Source of the DNA: Nephrocerus scutellatus
Lineage: Eukaryota; Arthropoda; Insecta; Diptera; Pipunculidae
Assembly (NCBI GenBank): GCA_947095585.1
Contig: OX352761.1
Span: 29,293,777 to 29,357,776 of the forward strand
Direction: 5' to 3'
Length of the DNA: 64,000 bases
Part shown: positions 44,570-57,239 of the stretch, in pieces
Position numbering within the stretch: position 1 is the first letter of the stretch
Layout of the letters: every line of letters starts with the position of its first letter
Made by a program: the position numbers and the translations under genes
The notes under the pieces: model-generated
Database searches by the model: none
What the model was told of the DNA's origin: nothing
Seen by the model: the letters and a program-made list of their open reading frames with translations, nothing else

Positions 44570-46055
44570 GATACATACTAGGTTTATATGCGGGGCTTAG
44601 AGTTTGTGTTCGAATTTCGATCTGAGTATTTCAGCACATGGGCTTGAAGGTTGAAGTTAGGTGAAGATAGTATATAAAAACTATATTTCGACTCTAATAC
44701 GCTGAGCGAGTGCAGTCAAGACGAGTAAAGCTAATCTGAACTCGACCAAGGTTTATATGGCAAAACGAAGTTCGAGCTGGCTTAAACCGCACATATAAAC
44801 GTAGTAAGAGATGAGACACACGTTTCTGATATGTGTGGATTTTTTTATTTGTACAAGACTGAAATTTTTTTAGTTTTTTACAACTCATACTGCATTGTCT
44901 GTTGCTGTCACAATTTTTAACAAAATAGCTTTCCTCACAAAAGTTCTTTCCGACTTTTTCTCTCTTTCCGCTTAATTAATTTGCAGAGAGTTAAAAACAA
45001 ATTCAAAGTTAAACAAACTAAACCATAGACCACACTCTCATCACTATCTAAAAGGTCTTCCAGTTGTAGTGATAAGTGGGTTCAATTAATAAAATTTTGT
45101 CAGTTCTAATGCATTTATTGTATGAAAAATATGCGATAGATTGGTTTTTTCAAATCTTAGAGTTCTTTTGTTTTTACTTCAAAACATTCCTTTTATTTGT
45201 CTTTATATTCTTGATGCATCTTCGTCTAAAAAATGGATGCGCGCATTCTACTATTAAGGCAAACAAAACAGTATTTCACAAGTTGTACCAAACAAACCGA
45301 AAGCCACAATTAATAACAAAATGCTATCAATTAGGAAGGTATTACCAAAGTTAATGTTTTCTATATCTTACACATAATAAATGGATTTCGTATATCAGAC
45401 GGAGGTTTATGATTCTAGGGTTAATGTTATTTCATTAAACATTCGGATGGGCGAATTCGGAAAACTTTCTCACTGTAAACAATTTTGCGTTTTACAATTT
45501 GTGAAACATATATTTAAGTTTTCGAAAAAAGTTTTACAGTTTTTCTACTGAAATTCAACTAATAAATGAAAATTTACCAAAACCATCAAATTTAAATATC
45601 GGACATTACGAACCATCGCTTTACTATAAAGTGGGTACAGACTGATAGTTTTGATCAAAAACATACTCAACGCTGACGGCATAAACTACTATTTTTTGTT
45701 TGACACTCAAAGCTCATGATTGTCAAAAATAGTGGCTGTTGACTATCAGTCAGCGATTATGTTAATTTGCAATCGATACATCGGTACATGAATCGATTGT
45801 CAAACCAAACTTCTGATTTAAACGTTAGGCAAATTTCAAAATTCCAAAATTCAATATTAAAACAATATCAAAAGTAAGTATGGAGAGGTTTAAAAGTGAT
45901 ATTTATTTGTCAACTGCACTATATAATTTGATGTCATTTCTCATCTCGAAGGTTCTTGTGAGTAGATAGATAAAATAGGGTCAGTATAGGTATGGCAGGT
46001 AGTACAACTCGTTGACATAAAAACCCCAAAATCTAATCATTTGTCTGACTTGTTG
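44570..46055. other. No gene recognised
   Basis: AT-rich; short ORFs only. A short imperfect inverted repeat (ACTATTTTTTG...CAAAAATAGT) lies at about 45690-45735. Confidence 0.35.
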
Positions 46056-46059
46056 ACTT

Positions 46060-46127
46060 ACCTTGTCGTACCCAATTTAGGATCTCGAATTCCTCTGACA
46101 GCTAATCTCTATGCAGCACATGACATT
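46060..46127 (-). mobile_element. LINE-B short fragment
   Basis: 'CTTGTCGTA.CC.A.TTAGGATCTCGAATTC.TCTGA' and 'TCTATGCAGCACATGACATT' match 15030-15100 of LINE-B. Confidence 0.75.
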
Positions 46128-46129
46128 AC

Positions 46130-46935
46130 GATTTTTTTTGGCAATTATTATTTTGCCATGATCATCTCACAATTTGTTGTTTTGCCATTTAACTATTTCG
46201 CAATTAATTTATTCGCAAATTTTGTTTAGCAAGTTCTCATTTTGCGTTGTGATTAGAGGGATGGATAGAAAGAAAGATAAAAAATCGTGGAAAAAGCATT
46301 GCGAAATAATCGCGTTGCGAGATGAATCAAAGATCGAATGAAAATTCGCGAAATAAGTATGCGACCCAAACAAAATTTATTTCGAATAATGCGAAATAAG
46401 ATTTGCAAAACGGATTTTCTATTCATTCTAGATTCAGAGGATTCTTAACAACATGATAAAAATGTGTATATGGTGCTACAGGAACATACAGACATACATA
46501 CATACAGACATATTTAAATACATACATACATTCTTCCAACCCGCCCGGAGGAAAAGCCGTGGCCAACGAGGTAATGCGGCATTCAATGAATGCATTATGA
46601 CTGAGCCCAGTAAGGTCTTAATTATGGTATACTGGAAGCAACATTTTGTTTTGTCAACTTATGGGCTGACGTTTGTGGTATTCTGTTACCTGAGTAGGCA
46701 AGAGTGAAATTTTGCTGAAATGATTTCAGGTTAATGCTACGACGCCCCCGTCTTAGAGTACGCTCTTAGAGTACGCTCAATGTTTCGTCGCTATTAAGTT
46801 AGTGGTGTAGGTACCGATGTAGAATTCCTGTTTAGCACCGATCTGGCTCTGAACACAAGACCCCATAAGGGCTCATGTCAACCCTTTGCATGGCCTCACT
46901 GCTTGCATAGATAACCATGGGATCCTTAGGTGACA
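46130..46935. other. No gene recognised
   Basis: A CATA/CATACATA-rich stretch lies at 46485-46530. Otherwise no coding segment. Confidence 0.35.
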
Positions 46936-46939
46936 ACAC

Positions 46940-47530
46940 ACCCGAGCATTGTTAGCGGCTTTGAGTGTGGACCCAACAGAGATGATAACAAATTTAGTAG
47001 GAGGAGGAGAGGAAGGAGAGAAAGGAGTGAGCCCCGATATGGCACACAAGGAGGCTAAACTAAATGATATAAGCAGTTTGGCAAGGAGGAATACAAAAAC
47101 CAGAAGGACACCTCCTAAGAAAAGAGGATGATACTCCCTAAGATACGATGAGTGGAAATCTGAAACGACCGCCCCCGTCGATATCGCTAACAGAAAATAG
47201 GACCATAGAAAGCTGGGAAATTGTATTTCAAAGACTAGGAGAGAAGATTCAGGAACTATCCTAATTTATCAAACCAAGAAGCAATATCCATGCGGACATA
47301 ATACGGTCAACATAATACGGATGACGTATGAGTCTGTGGCAGTCAGCAAGGACACCTTGATTGATAACACGTGTCAAACTACGCCGACAATAGGAGTCAT
47401 AATGGAGAATCCTAAAGGACCGGTTCCCTTACCTAGGAAGAACTCAGTCGGTAATCATGATACCCCAAAATCGATTGAGAACTCCAAAAGGAAACGTTCA
47501 ATCTACATACTTCTTCATTTGTACAAAAAT
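46940..47530 (+). pseudogene. Possible LINE ORF1 (gag-like) remnant
   Basis: Plus-strand readings 'GGGEEGEKGVSPDMAHKEAK..ARRNTKTRRTPPKKRG' (46949-47131) and 'MENPKGPVPLPRKNSVGNHD' (within 47321-47530) are polar and basic like LINE first ORFs. No zinc knuckle or RT is visible. HINE-1 sequence cuts it on the right. Confidence 0.3.
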
Positions 47531-47539
47531 ACAAAAACA

Positions 47540-47903
47540 TGTTTTTCATTTGCGATAAACATGCATATAAAATTTGAAAAAATCGGTTATTTATTTTATA
47601 AAACTTGCGTGGGTGCTCCCCGAACCCGGGGCCGGATCACTACCAAATATTTACAAAAGTGTTGCCCATCAGAGTTACACATGCATATAAAATTTGAAGC
47701 AAATCGGGTACATTTTGTCAAATATTTGTATGGGAGCCCCCCGACCGCGCGGCCCGAGGGGCCTACAGGAGAGATACATATGTGTGCGAAGTTTCAATAA
47801 AATCCGGCTTTAGGAAGTTAAAATTGATCACAAGATTTGGTGTGCCAGTCCGCCAGCCAGCCAGCCAGCCACGGGCACGCGAAGTTAATATAGAGAATTA
47901 AAA
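47540..47903 (+). repeat. HINE-1 array, right terminus kept
   Basis: Two to three core units, then 'GATCACAAGATTTGGTGTGC', a CCAG/GCCA microsatellite and the terminus 'GTTAATATAGAGAAT'. The left end is lost. Confidence 0.65.
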
Positions 47904-48273
47904 AAAAAAAAATAAAAAAGAGTGTCGGAGACAAAACAGAGCCATGAAGAACTCTAGCGTTTATGCGGTAAATATCATATTTTAAGCCGTTCAATACGAC
48001 TTGTATTGATCGGTCAAGAAGATAGCTTTTAGTCCAATAAAGCAGGGTTATATCGTTTTTATAGCACTGAACATAGACAAACGTGCTTGATCTTAAAATC
48101 GGTCAACGCCATGTTAATATCAATCAATTTGCAATCATTTTGCTTTCACCAAATAGTTTAAGCTACATGTTTTTTTTAAGCTCCGACCAGTTAGCAAGAG
48201 ACTGCATTGAAAACACGCCAAAAACACAAGGGACAACTAACAAGCTAACAATCCATGAGTTTTTCTGTATTTC

Positions 48274-48279
48274 TTTATT
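48274..48279 (-). promoter_or_regulatory. Polyadenylation signal of Gnmt
   Basis: AATAAA on the minus strand, about 40 bases after the stop at 48320. Confidence 0.6.
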
Positions 48280-48319
48280 TATATCATTTCCAACTTAATA
48301 CTAATTTTAATTTCTATTT

Positions 48320-51300
48320 TCAGTTTAGCTTTTCTATCAGATGAATGTAGAACGCTGGGGTCTTAATCACATCCATATCTTTGAAATCACCATAGATTTT
48401 GTGTATTGCCTTCTCGCCGAAAATATCCTTAAGAATTTTCGAAAAAGTTTTTAGTTCATGTGGATAGTATGATAATCGGAATTCATTTGTCAGGTTGTTG
48501 GCTTCAATAAGGTAGTCCATCGTTACCATAGCTGGCTTGCCGCAGTAGAAGAGGACTGATGTCTTGATGTCAGCTGTGTGGCTCGTCTGCAAAAATGAAT
48601 TATTAGATTCCAAATTAGTAAATGCCCAAATTTGCTCCAAGGAGATTAACTTTAGTGCTTACTTAAAACATAAATTTACTTCAATTTTTTTTTTTTTAAT
48701 TTTCTGTAGATTTGATATAATAATACACTTTCGCCTCACTTACGCTTGCAAAAGATTGGTCAAATTTTTTCTTAAGAAAATTTGATAGTTTCGATGCTAG
48801 AAAAAGGAGCCGAAAGAGCAACATGGTTAAGTTTTTGTTCAAATTCTTTAATGATGGACCTTAAGGCAGCATTCGACTGCGCTTATAAGCAACAAATTTG
48901 GAGATCATGATAATAATGTGTGAATTAAAGGCTAATAAATGCTACGAAGAGCTCTAAAAAGGCGAACAATATTTATAAGTTTAGCTAAAGAAAGGGCTGA
49001 ATGCAATGAAGCTGAGCCCCGTCTTAGTTTTCCTTGTTTCCTCTTGTATCTCCGTAATTGCAAAATTTTACGACAGGAAAGAAAAAATCCTTGTTAAGAT
49101 CAAACAAAAAACAGTACATTAATAAATAAAAACGAAGGTACCCATAAAAGATGTTTTCAGTTTTTTGGAGCTGTCGGGTCGGCCTTGGCATAACTACTTA
49201 AGAACGCAAATAACAATATAAAAAATTCGTTAAAATGATTTTTGAAAGAAGATGGCGAAATGTTAAATTTTGGAGCTTGTACGTCAACAAATTGTGGTAC
49301 GAATTGTGGTTATGAATCTCTTAGCTAAGATGCGTTAACTAATGTCCTAGAATATTGCATCAGAAGGTCATGTTTAAAAAAAAAGTGGGTGCGTTGACTT
49401 GTCTACGCTCGTAAGAAGTGATTGAAAAACTAAGTAGAATGATAAGCGAAGAATAGTGAAGGGGGATATTAAATACGATCAATGAAATTATATGACACAG
49501 CACAATGGTTGAGTTCACTGCGCAGTAAAATGGCTAACTAAAAATGCTCTATAATACAAGGAAATATAAAAAAACTTCGTTTTCGGGATACAGAATTTAA
49601 TGTATATATCGACACACGCTGTGCACAAAATTTAGCTCAATAGGACGTGTGATAGTTCAATAAAAAGAACCATAAAGATGTCAAAAAACCACGCGTCACA
49701 AGCATTAAACGCGCCGCCACTTTCGCGTCACACACAGTAATGTATCTTAGTAATGCCCCATGAGGCTAAGCTGCTAAGATGTGTAAAAGTTGTTTGAAAA
49801 ACATTTTGCACGTATCACGTGCAGGATCTCTGAAATAACCCATGAGGCTGAGTTGCTCACATAATTTCAGTTTTCTGGACTCTAGGTCGCGTAAAAGTCG
49901 ATTAAAAAGCAACTAAAAATGTCGAAAAAACAAATGTCACACGCGTCAAAAGACCCACAAAAGAACACCAAAAGACCACCCAAAGACTACAAAAGACCAC
50001 CAAAAGACCACCAAAAGACCACAAAAAGACCACCAAAAGACCACTAAAAGACCCTCAGAAGACTCCCAAAAGACACTAAAAAGATCCTTAAAATTCCACC
50101 GATACACTCACAAAAGACTCCAAATTGTATAAGGAATCATCACTTTAGCTAAGAAAAAAGCTGTATTGCTTTAAACCATTTACTACAATAACAAGTATTG
50201 TATAAAGAAATGCTTTATTTTGTGTCGATTTTTCTTAGAGAAGTTTAACTTCAAAAATTGGAGTAACAAGGTTTTCTTTTAAGCCGACGATATTTACAAC
50301 ACTTAATTATCGAAAGATTTATCTGCGACGCCTTCCCATAGCTGTGGCAAACTGGATAATGCTATTGGTAAATCACTTAAAGCTATATCGTTGCTTTGAA
50401 ATGCATATTATTCCATCCAACCATCCATCTTATCTTATTCATCTTATCATCATTTTCCAGTTTCTGTTGTTTACTGAAGTGGTCTTCAAATTTTGTGACA
50501 GCTGACAAAAAGCAACATTTATGATATTTATTTTTACGGATCATGCACGGGTCATAAATAATTTTCGCCAATACATGTCAAACTGATAAAGACTTCAAGG
50601 CAATTATGAATGAATGTTTTCTTTGTTGAAACAATTGCTTTGACGGACACACCTTTTATTTTAAAAAGCTTTATAACGTGATCATCTTTTTTTTAATGCC
50701 ACCTTAGTGACAACTAGAATAACTGTGATAACCCTGTTGGATTTTTAACTATAAATTTTAAAATAAAAAAAATTATCTTCTTATGACCTGCAAAATATAT
50801 TCATATTTGATAAGAATAGATAAGAAGGAGCAAACGTTTTTAGAGGAATATATAGAAAAGTGTACTAGGTCAGATGACACCTTATACGACATCTGCTAAC
50901 TGTAGCTTGTAGGTGATGTTTTTAGTGGTACAAGATCGAAAAATATTTCCTAATAATTGAAAATATCATGATCTCTAAGTTCGTATTGGCAAATGATTTT
51001 TAACATTATTACGCTGACTTATATAGATATTCCTAATCAGCTTACATAGACATTTTAAGTAGATTAAGTATAACTAAGTAATAAATGCGTCCCAAACAGG
51101 ATAACATAGGAAATAAATCAAAGCTTAACTATATGCTGTAAAACTGTTAAAACTCAACCAACTCATATGCTTCAAGCCAGAGTTGGATTTCTTCATAATA
51201 ACAAAAATAACTTCTATATTGAGAAGAACCTTTTGTCATGTGGAATCGATTTTGTTCAAACTTTTTGGTGATTTGGGTTGCAATTTGAATAGTCAAAACT

Positions 51301-53576
51301 TTAATTTAAGAAATAAACATTGTAGTAGCCCGAGACTTCTACGCAGGAGCTCTAGAGTGCGGTATGGCATACTAGTCAATGCCTAACGACAGAACGACGC
51401 TGACCTTTTTCTCCTCTTCAGAAATCATGCTTAGAAGGAAAACGATTGATAAAAAAACATTATCAGAATTAAAGAAAATAAAGAACAAAATAGAAAAGAA
51501 TTATTTTTTATTATGCCCTTCAAGTGATATGCACCATAGTGGGCTTGGAAAGCGGAAGTAGTTGTGGAGGATGGAGTTAGTTGAGCAATCCAACCAAGCA
51601 CTCACAAATTAGAATATTTTGCTCATACCCACATTGTTGGTAGTTCTACATCTCAATTACTCATTTGTTTACTAAACCGTGTGGCAGATACTGCGACTGT
51701 GTATTTACTCTAAGAGACGTACCACCTCCCTATTGAACGATAGTACATCCTTAGTAGCAGAATTTCTCAAATACACTGCCGAGCATATTTCCTTGTAACC
51801 AAAGTAATGCTGGGGATTCAGAGAGAATGTGCTCGGATGACTCTTCATCTTCCGAGCAAAACATACATTCTGTCTGTGAGTCCACACCAATTTTTTTAAA
51901 GTGATATAGCAAGCCACAATGACCTGTTAGAAAACTCACTAGCTCCCTAATGCTATTAAAATTAAGGATTTCATTGTAGGAAAAGGGCCTGATTAATTGT
52001 TTGGATTGCCTAAGCCCCGGGACGCTTTCCCAGTGGGCCAGACGAAGTTTGTGTTCCCAACAATTTATCAATGCTGTGGCGGCAGCCCAGTTGACACCAC
52101 AGTAGGTTTCTGGTCCTATGAACGCAAATTCCGAGCCAGCTAGTTCATCTGCAGATTCGTTATCTGCAATTTTCCGACGACCAGGGACCCAACCGAATTT
52201 GACTTTGTTGTGTCTGGCAAGAAATATAAAGCGATAAATGTTTTTATACTAAATGCTATGACTTCCGTAAAGTCCTATGCAAATTTGGAAATCTTGAGCC
52301 ATTAAGGATTTGCGGTATGTTACGCTTTTGTTTTTTATAAAAGAGATATTTAATATACGGAAAATATATTCCGCAATCACTATATTAACTGGCCATGTCA
52401 CTATCTTACTCGCTCACGCACAGAGTGCTTCTTAAACTGTGATGAAATATCATCAGTATACTAATTCAGTGCTTCACAAACATGGTAACAAAGATACATA
52501 TCACAACTCTTTCCAACTTTTAAATAAATTTTAAATAAAAATTAGGAAATATTTTCCTTGTAAAAAAAATGTACAATTATTAAATGATACAAACTAGTGG
52601 TCCGTTTTATTTCATAACGGGTTGCGGCCTTACTCATTTTATATAATTTTCGTTTTTTTGCTTCGTAATAAAACAAGTACAGAAAGAAACGTTTCTCGGG
52701 TACAAGCTTTAATTTATACATCTTATACATACTTGGGATATTAGAAATGGCCCGTGAGACCACCTCAAAGAAGTTGTAATAGACAGACAGCCAGGGGTCA
52801 AGTCAAGTTAAATAAAAGTTTTTTAAAAATGCAAAGAATTATACTCACATTGTAGTACAAACTCTTGGCAGGTGTGGTTCCAGTTTCCAAAATATTGTCA
52901 TAATTGCGATGGTCGATTAAAAGCATGCCACCCGGTTTGAGGCACTTTTCGAAATTCCGTATAGCCTGTTTGTGTTCACGTTGATCGCCGAAACTGTCCA
53001 TTAAATGAGCAAAGGAATTTCCCAGGCAAATAACAGCATCAAACCCTTCCTTTAGTTCGTTCGTGATATCATCGTAGAGATTGAGCCAATTGGCCTCCTC
53101 AATAACTAGATGAGAGTAGTTATTGCCTTTGTCGTTTTCAGACGGGCTGACTATCCCACTACTTACCCCATTTATCAAATGCATGCTCCTTGCGTCGGTT
53201 CCATCGTTCCTTCAACGCGTATTTTAACATCTTGTCGGATGCATCGACGGACGTCACTTCAAAACCCTCTTCGAGCAGCATTATGGAGTCGACACTAATT
53301 AAAATTTGTTCAAGTACAGGTTAATACAAATGCAAAATTGTACAAGTGTAATGTATCTCACCCCGTGCCACAAGCCACGTCCAATATGCGCTTGCATCCC
53401 TTCGAATGCAGCAAGGTAATGAGGAAATTCCTATAATTGTCTGTGCGTAAACTTTTGTCTCCAATGAAAATCTCCCAAACTTTGGCAGCTTTTCCATCGG
53501 CGTACTGATCGGGAACTCCTTCAGCGCAGATGCCATTAGAGCGGGCGGCAAAAACACTATCGGCGGTAGCTGGCAT
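48320..53576 (-). CDS. Gnmt: Glycine N-methyltransferase, 4 exons, 288 aa
   Basis: Cytosolic enzyme that methylates glycine to sarcosine with S-adenosylmethionine, keeping the AdoMet/AdoHcy ratio in check. Exons: 53576-53362, 53294-53167, 53105-52849, 48586-48320. Introns are 67, 61 and 4262 bp, all GT-AG; lengths 215+128+257+267 give one frame of 289 codons with stop. Visible motifs: '[15 protein letters not shown]' (N-terminal substrate/tetramer segment, about 20-34), SAM-binding motif I 'LDVACGTG' (65-72), 'VDASDKML' (88-95), 'KWVIEEANW' (113-121), '[13 protein letters not shown]' (137-149), '[11 protein letters not shown]' (177-187, with the Arg that binds the glycine carboxylate), and '[13 protein letters not shown]' (237-251). 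Length matches animal GNMT (about 295). Start at 53576 fits the family N-terminus. Confidence 0.96.
49560..49950 (+). repeat. HINE-2 element, partial
   Basis: Left end 'AAAAACTTCGTTTTCGGGAT' and core units with 'GGACGTGTGATAGTT', 'TCTAGGTCGCGTAAAAGT' and 'GTCACACGCGTC'. The right end is replaced by the minisatellite. Confidence 0.6.
49958..50112 (-). repeat. 'CAAAAGACCAC' minisatellite (inverted family member)
   Basis: About 13 units of 10-12 bp (CCACCAAAAGA). Its complement, TCTTTTGGTGG, is the same pattern as the plus-strand G/T arrays. Confidence 0.85.
51700..52215 (-). pseudogene. LINE-E-like RNase H and C-terminus in Gnmt intron
   Basis: Minus-strand reading from 52215: a degraded 'DNESADELA', '[19 protein letters not shown]', then open 52071-51751: '[16 protein letters not shown]', '[17 protein letters not shown]', and the metal-knuckle-like '[21 protein letters not shown]' with the Cys at the CP position changed to Ser. 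Typical end of a LINE with RNase H; no RT present. Confidence 0.82.
52680..52832 (+). repeat. HINE-2, compact copy with both ends
   Basis: 'CGTTTCTCGGGTACAAGCTT' to 'GGTCAAGTCAAGTTAAATAA', only one partial core unit. Its edge lies 16 bp from the Gnmt exon 3 donor. Confidence 0.6.
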
Positions 53577-53649
53577 CTTTTACACTCAAACAACTGGAAC
53601 AGACTAAAAAATAATTCAAGGGTAGGATCTATTTTTAATCGGACCAAAA

Positions 53650-54150
53650 AACAAAAATTTTTAGAGAACTAAAGCTAGGTTCATCAGTTGGTTTATCAGT
53701 TGGCACAGCTTAGTGATTAGATAAGCTAATGGGAATGAATTAGCAACTTTGTATTTTTCAATGAAAATTGTGTGAGTGTGTGGCGTGATTACATTTTTTA
53801 TCAATTGTGATTCTTGTAAATAATTACATGTGTGACGCAATATTTGTGAGTAAGTGAGTGAATTAACTTGCTACAAAATGTGTCATGTCATTCATGTCGT
53901 AGAATTTTCTTCATGTTCCTCACCAAATCAAATCATAACTTTTATTTGTGTCAATCACAACTTTTTTTTAAATCAATCAAGTATGTGAGATTTTCTTATT
54001 ATACAAAATACTGTATTCTTTGCCACGAGAAATATTTCTATATAATTGTGTGTAGGTCTCCGAATAAAGCCAATAAATGAGCCCAGTTCATTATTCAGGT
54101 GTTCTAACCGTAAATGAGAATACCATAAAAAGAAAAGAAAATTGCCGGTC
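53650..54150. other. Gnmt upstream flank, no gene seen
   Basis: AT-rich with GTGTGTG words. No clear TATA box close to 53576. Confidence 0.35.
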
Positions 54151-54191
54151 GGAGTTTATTTTGGACTGGGCAACGCAGGGAACTCAACTAG
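54150..54191 (+). mobile_element. Helitron-like 3' terminus
   Basis: 'GGGCAACGCAGGGAACTCAA' followed by CTAG (54188-54191) and T is the common insect Helitron 3' end. The 5' partner to the left was not located. Confidence 0.5.
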
Positions 54192-54244
54192 TATTATAAG
54201 AAGTCCACTTGAATGAAGCAACCAACCGATTATTTCGTATTGTT

Positions 54245-56465
54245 TCGTTTTTAAAATAACTTGAGGGGGTTTAAAGAGGGTTTTGAGTGGGATGTTGATT
54301 GCTGTTGATTGGCTTTTGCGGGCGTCTTGAGATGATGTTAAGGGAGTATAAAATGGGTTATTGGAGGCGGTATTGAGAGTGGTCTTGAGGGGGTCTTGAG
54401 GGTGTTCTTGAAGAGGTTTGAGGGTGGTTTTGAGGGCTTGAGGGCGGTTTGAGGGAGTCTTTAGATAGTCCTTAGGGGGTTTTGTGGGGGTTTGAGGAGA
54501 GTTTGAGACAGCCTTCAGTGGCGTCCTGAAGGGGGTCGTTAAGTAGTCTTGAGGGCGGTTTGAGGGAGTCTTTAGATAGTCCTTAGGGGGTTTTGTGGGG
54601 GTTTGAGGAGAGTTTGAGACAGCCCTCAGTGGGGTCCTGAAGGGGGTCGTAAAGTAGTCTTGAGGGAGTCTTGAGAGGGTTTTGAGAGGTATCTTGAGTT
54701 CTGAGTTGATCTTCAAAGGGTGTTGAGGGAATCGTAAGGAGTTATTGAGGAGGTTTTGAGATGGGTCTTGAGGGTTGTCTTGAAGGGGGTCTTGAGGGCG
54801 GTTTACAGGAGTCTTGAGGTGTTCTTGCGGTGGTCTCAATGGCTGTTTTGAGAGGCGAGTCCTGGCGAGGGTATTGCGGAAGCCTTAAGATAATCTTGAC
54901 TGGGGTTTATTAAGGTTTGAGAGGGTATTGAGTCTTAAGAGGGTTTTGTGGGGTCTTAAGGGAATATTGAGGGGTTTTTAGGAGTCGTGTGGTGGTCTTA
55001 ACGTGGTGGTCTAACGGGGTCTTAAGGGTGGTTCTCAGGTGGTCTTGAGGGTGGTAGGGAGGGGACTCTTGATATGGTCTTTAGTGGGTTGTTTATGTGG
55101 TCTTGAGGCAGGCTTAAGGGGATTTAGTGGAGTCTTGAGGGTATTTTAAGATGGTCGTGAGTGGAACATTAAGGGGGTTTTTAGGTGGTCTTGAGAGTGT
55201 TTTGAAGGAGTCTTAAGGGAATCTTAAAGGGGTTTGAGGGGGTCTTGAGGTGGTATTGATTGGGGTATTAACGTGGTCTTAACGGGGAATTGAGGCGATC
55301 TTGAGGAAGTCTTTAAGTAGTCTTGAAGGGGGTTCCGAGGGACTTTTGTTAGAATCTTTAGTGGGGTCTTGTGGGGATCTTTAGGTGGTATTGAAGAGAT
55401 CTTGAAGGAATTTCTGGAGTGTTTTTTAGTAGAGTCTTAAGAATGTTTTGTGGGGGTCTAAGGGTGGTTAAAAGGGGACCTGAGTTGGTCTTGAATGGAG
55501 TCTTAGGAGGGTTTTGAGAGCTTCTTAATTGAATCTTGAGCAGGGCCTTGAGGGGGTTTTGAGAGGGGTTTTGAGTTGTTCTAATGTTGTTTTGAGTAGG
55601 CTATTAAGAGGATTTTAAGGGGGTCTTAAGGGAATCTTGAGTGGGTTCTTGAGGGGTTCTTAGAAGTGGTCGTGAGGTGGTCTTGAAGGTGTCTCGAGGA
55701 GGTTGTGTGAGGATCCTGAGTGGGGTTTTAAGGGGGTCTTTAGGTGATTTTGAGGGGTTCTTGAGGGAATCTTAGGGGCGATTTGAAGGGGGTCTTATGG
55801 AGTATTAAAGGTGGTAGTAACGTGGTCTTGAGGTGATCTTGAGAGAATCTTTAGGTAGTCTTTAGGAGGGTCCCGAGGGGGTTTTGTGAGGATCTTTAGT
55901 CGGGTCTTGAGGAGGTCCTTAGGTGGTCCTTAGGTGGTCTTGAGTTGATTCTAAGACGGTCGTGAGTGGAGTTTTGAGAAAGGGTTTAGGTGGTTTTGAG
56001 AGAATTTGGAGGGGGTCTTTAGGAGTATTAATAGGGCAAGTAACTTGGTCTTAACGGGGTCTTGAGGTGATCTTGAGAGAGTCTTTAGGTAGTCTTCAGG
56101 GGTGACCCGAGGGGTTTTGTGAGGGTCTTTAGTGGGGTCTTGGGGAGGTCCTTTGGTGGTGTTGAGGGAATTTTGGGGGGATTTTAAGAGGGTGGTGAGT
56201 GGAGTCTTGAGGGGATTGAAGGTGTTCTAAAGTGGGGTCTTGAAAGTGTTTTGAGGGGGTGCTAAGGGAATCTTAAGGTGGGTTTTATGGGGGTCATGAA
56301 GAAATATTGACGGGGGTCGTAACGTGATTTTAACGGGGTCTTGAGGGTGATATTGAGGTTGGTCTTGAGAGGGTCTCTATGTGGTCTTAGAGGGTCCTTT
56401 GCGGGTCCTTTCGGGTTATTTTGGAAGTCTTTGTGTTTATTTTGGGGGACTCGTTGGTGTTTTGT
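54245..56465 (+). repeat. 2.2 kb G/T-rich 'GTCTTGAGG' minisatellite array
   Basis: Degenerate tandem units of about 10-20 bp built on GGGGTCTTGAGG. C is nearly limited to the GTCTT word, so the strands are strongly skewed (G/T plus, C/A minus). A 111 bp block is duplicated in tandem with high identity at 54441-54551 and 54552-54662. The array yields a 227-codon open frame on minus (54839-54156) rich in Pro, Thr, Lys and Gln. I treat that as a by-product of the repeat, not a gene. Confidence 0.92.
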
Positions 56466-56544
56466 GGGTGTCTCCATATTACCATCCCATTTGAATAATA
56501 TTGAAATTGTATATACATATTTCATTAAATACTAAAAAGTATAA

Positions 56545-56665
56545 AATAAAATTTTATAAAGAAAACTTTTTTAAAAAAAATGCTTATGTTGAAGCATAAC
56601 TAGCCCGCTTAAAGGTAGAAAATAAAATAGGTGGCAGATATGGAGCAACTAGAACTGTTATAAAT
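56545..56665 (-). repeat. Repeat R, copy 2 (inverted)
   Basis: Reverse complement of 43941-44060. It lies 80 bp beyond the large minisatellite array. Confidence 0.75.
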
Positions 56666-56924
56666 GAAGACTGCTGAAATGTATTTAATGGAAATCTTGA
56701 ATTAATTTTATTTTTATGTTTAAGCACAAGCTATTTTCTATCGACAGTCCGCTCGCTACTTGTACTGCACATATTTTTATGATTTTTTAGTCAAGTGCGG
56801 CGGTGGCGATCACAGGCAAACAAACTAAAATATCAATAAAACATTCCCGGAAGAGGCAGTGACTTTATGCAGTGCTTTGTGTGCCCAAGCCCACTCTCAC
56901 GCACATTATTTGATTCCTTCGCCT

Positions 56925-57239
<315 letters not shown>

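Larger units (their letters stand above)
48587..52848 (-). other. Gnmt intron 3, 4262 bp
   Basis: Donor GTGAGT at 52848, acceptor TTTTTGCAG ending at 48587. Holds a HINE-2 fragment (49560-49950), an inverted G/T minisatellite (49958-50112), a LINE-E RNase H relic (51700-52215) and a compact HINE-2 (52680-52832) close to the donor. The stretches 48640-49555 and 50115-51690 show no gene. Confidence 0.8.

Noticed and set aside
49958..50112. CRISPR-like array of short repeats
   Set aside because: Units are contiguous degenerate 10-12 bp repeats without unique spacers, in an animal intron.
54156..54839. 227-codon minus-strand ORF rich in Pro/Thr/Lys
   Set aside because: It lies wholly in the GTCTTGAGG minisatellite, and other frames of the array give similar low-complexity ORFs. 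No start context or domain supports a gene.
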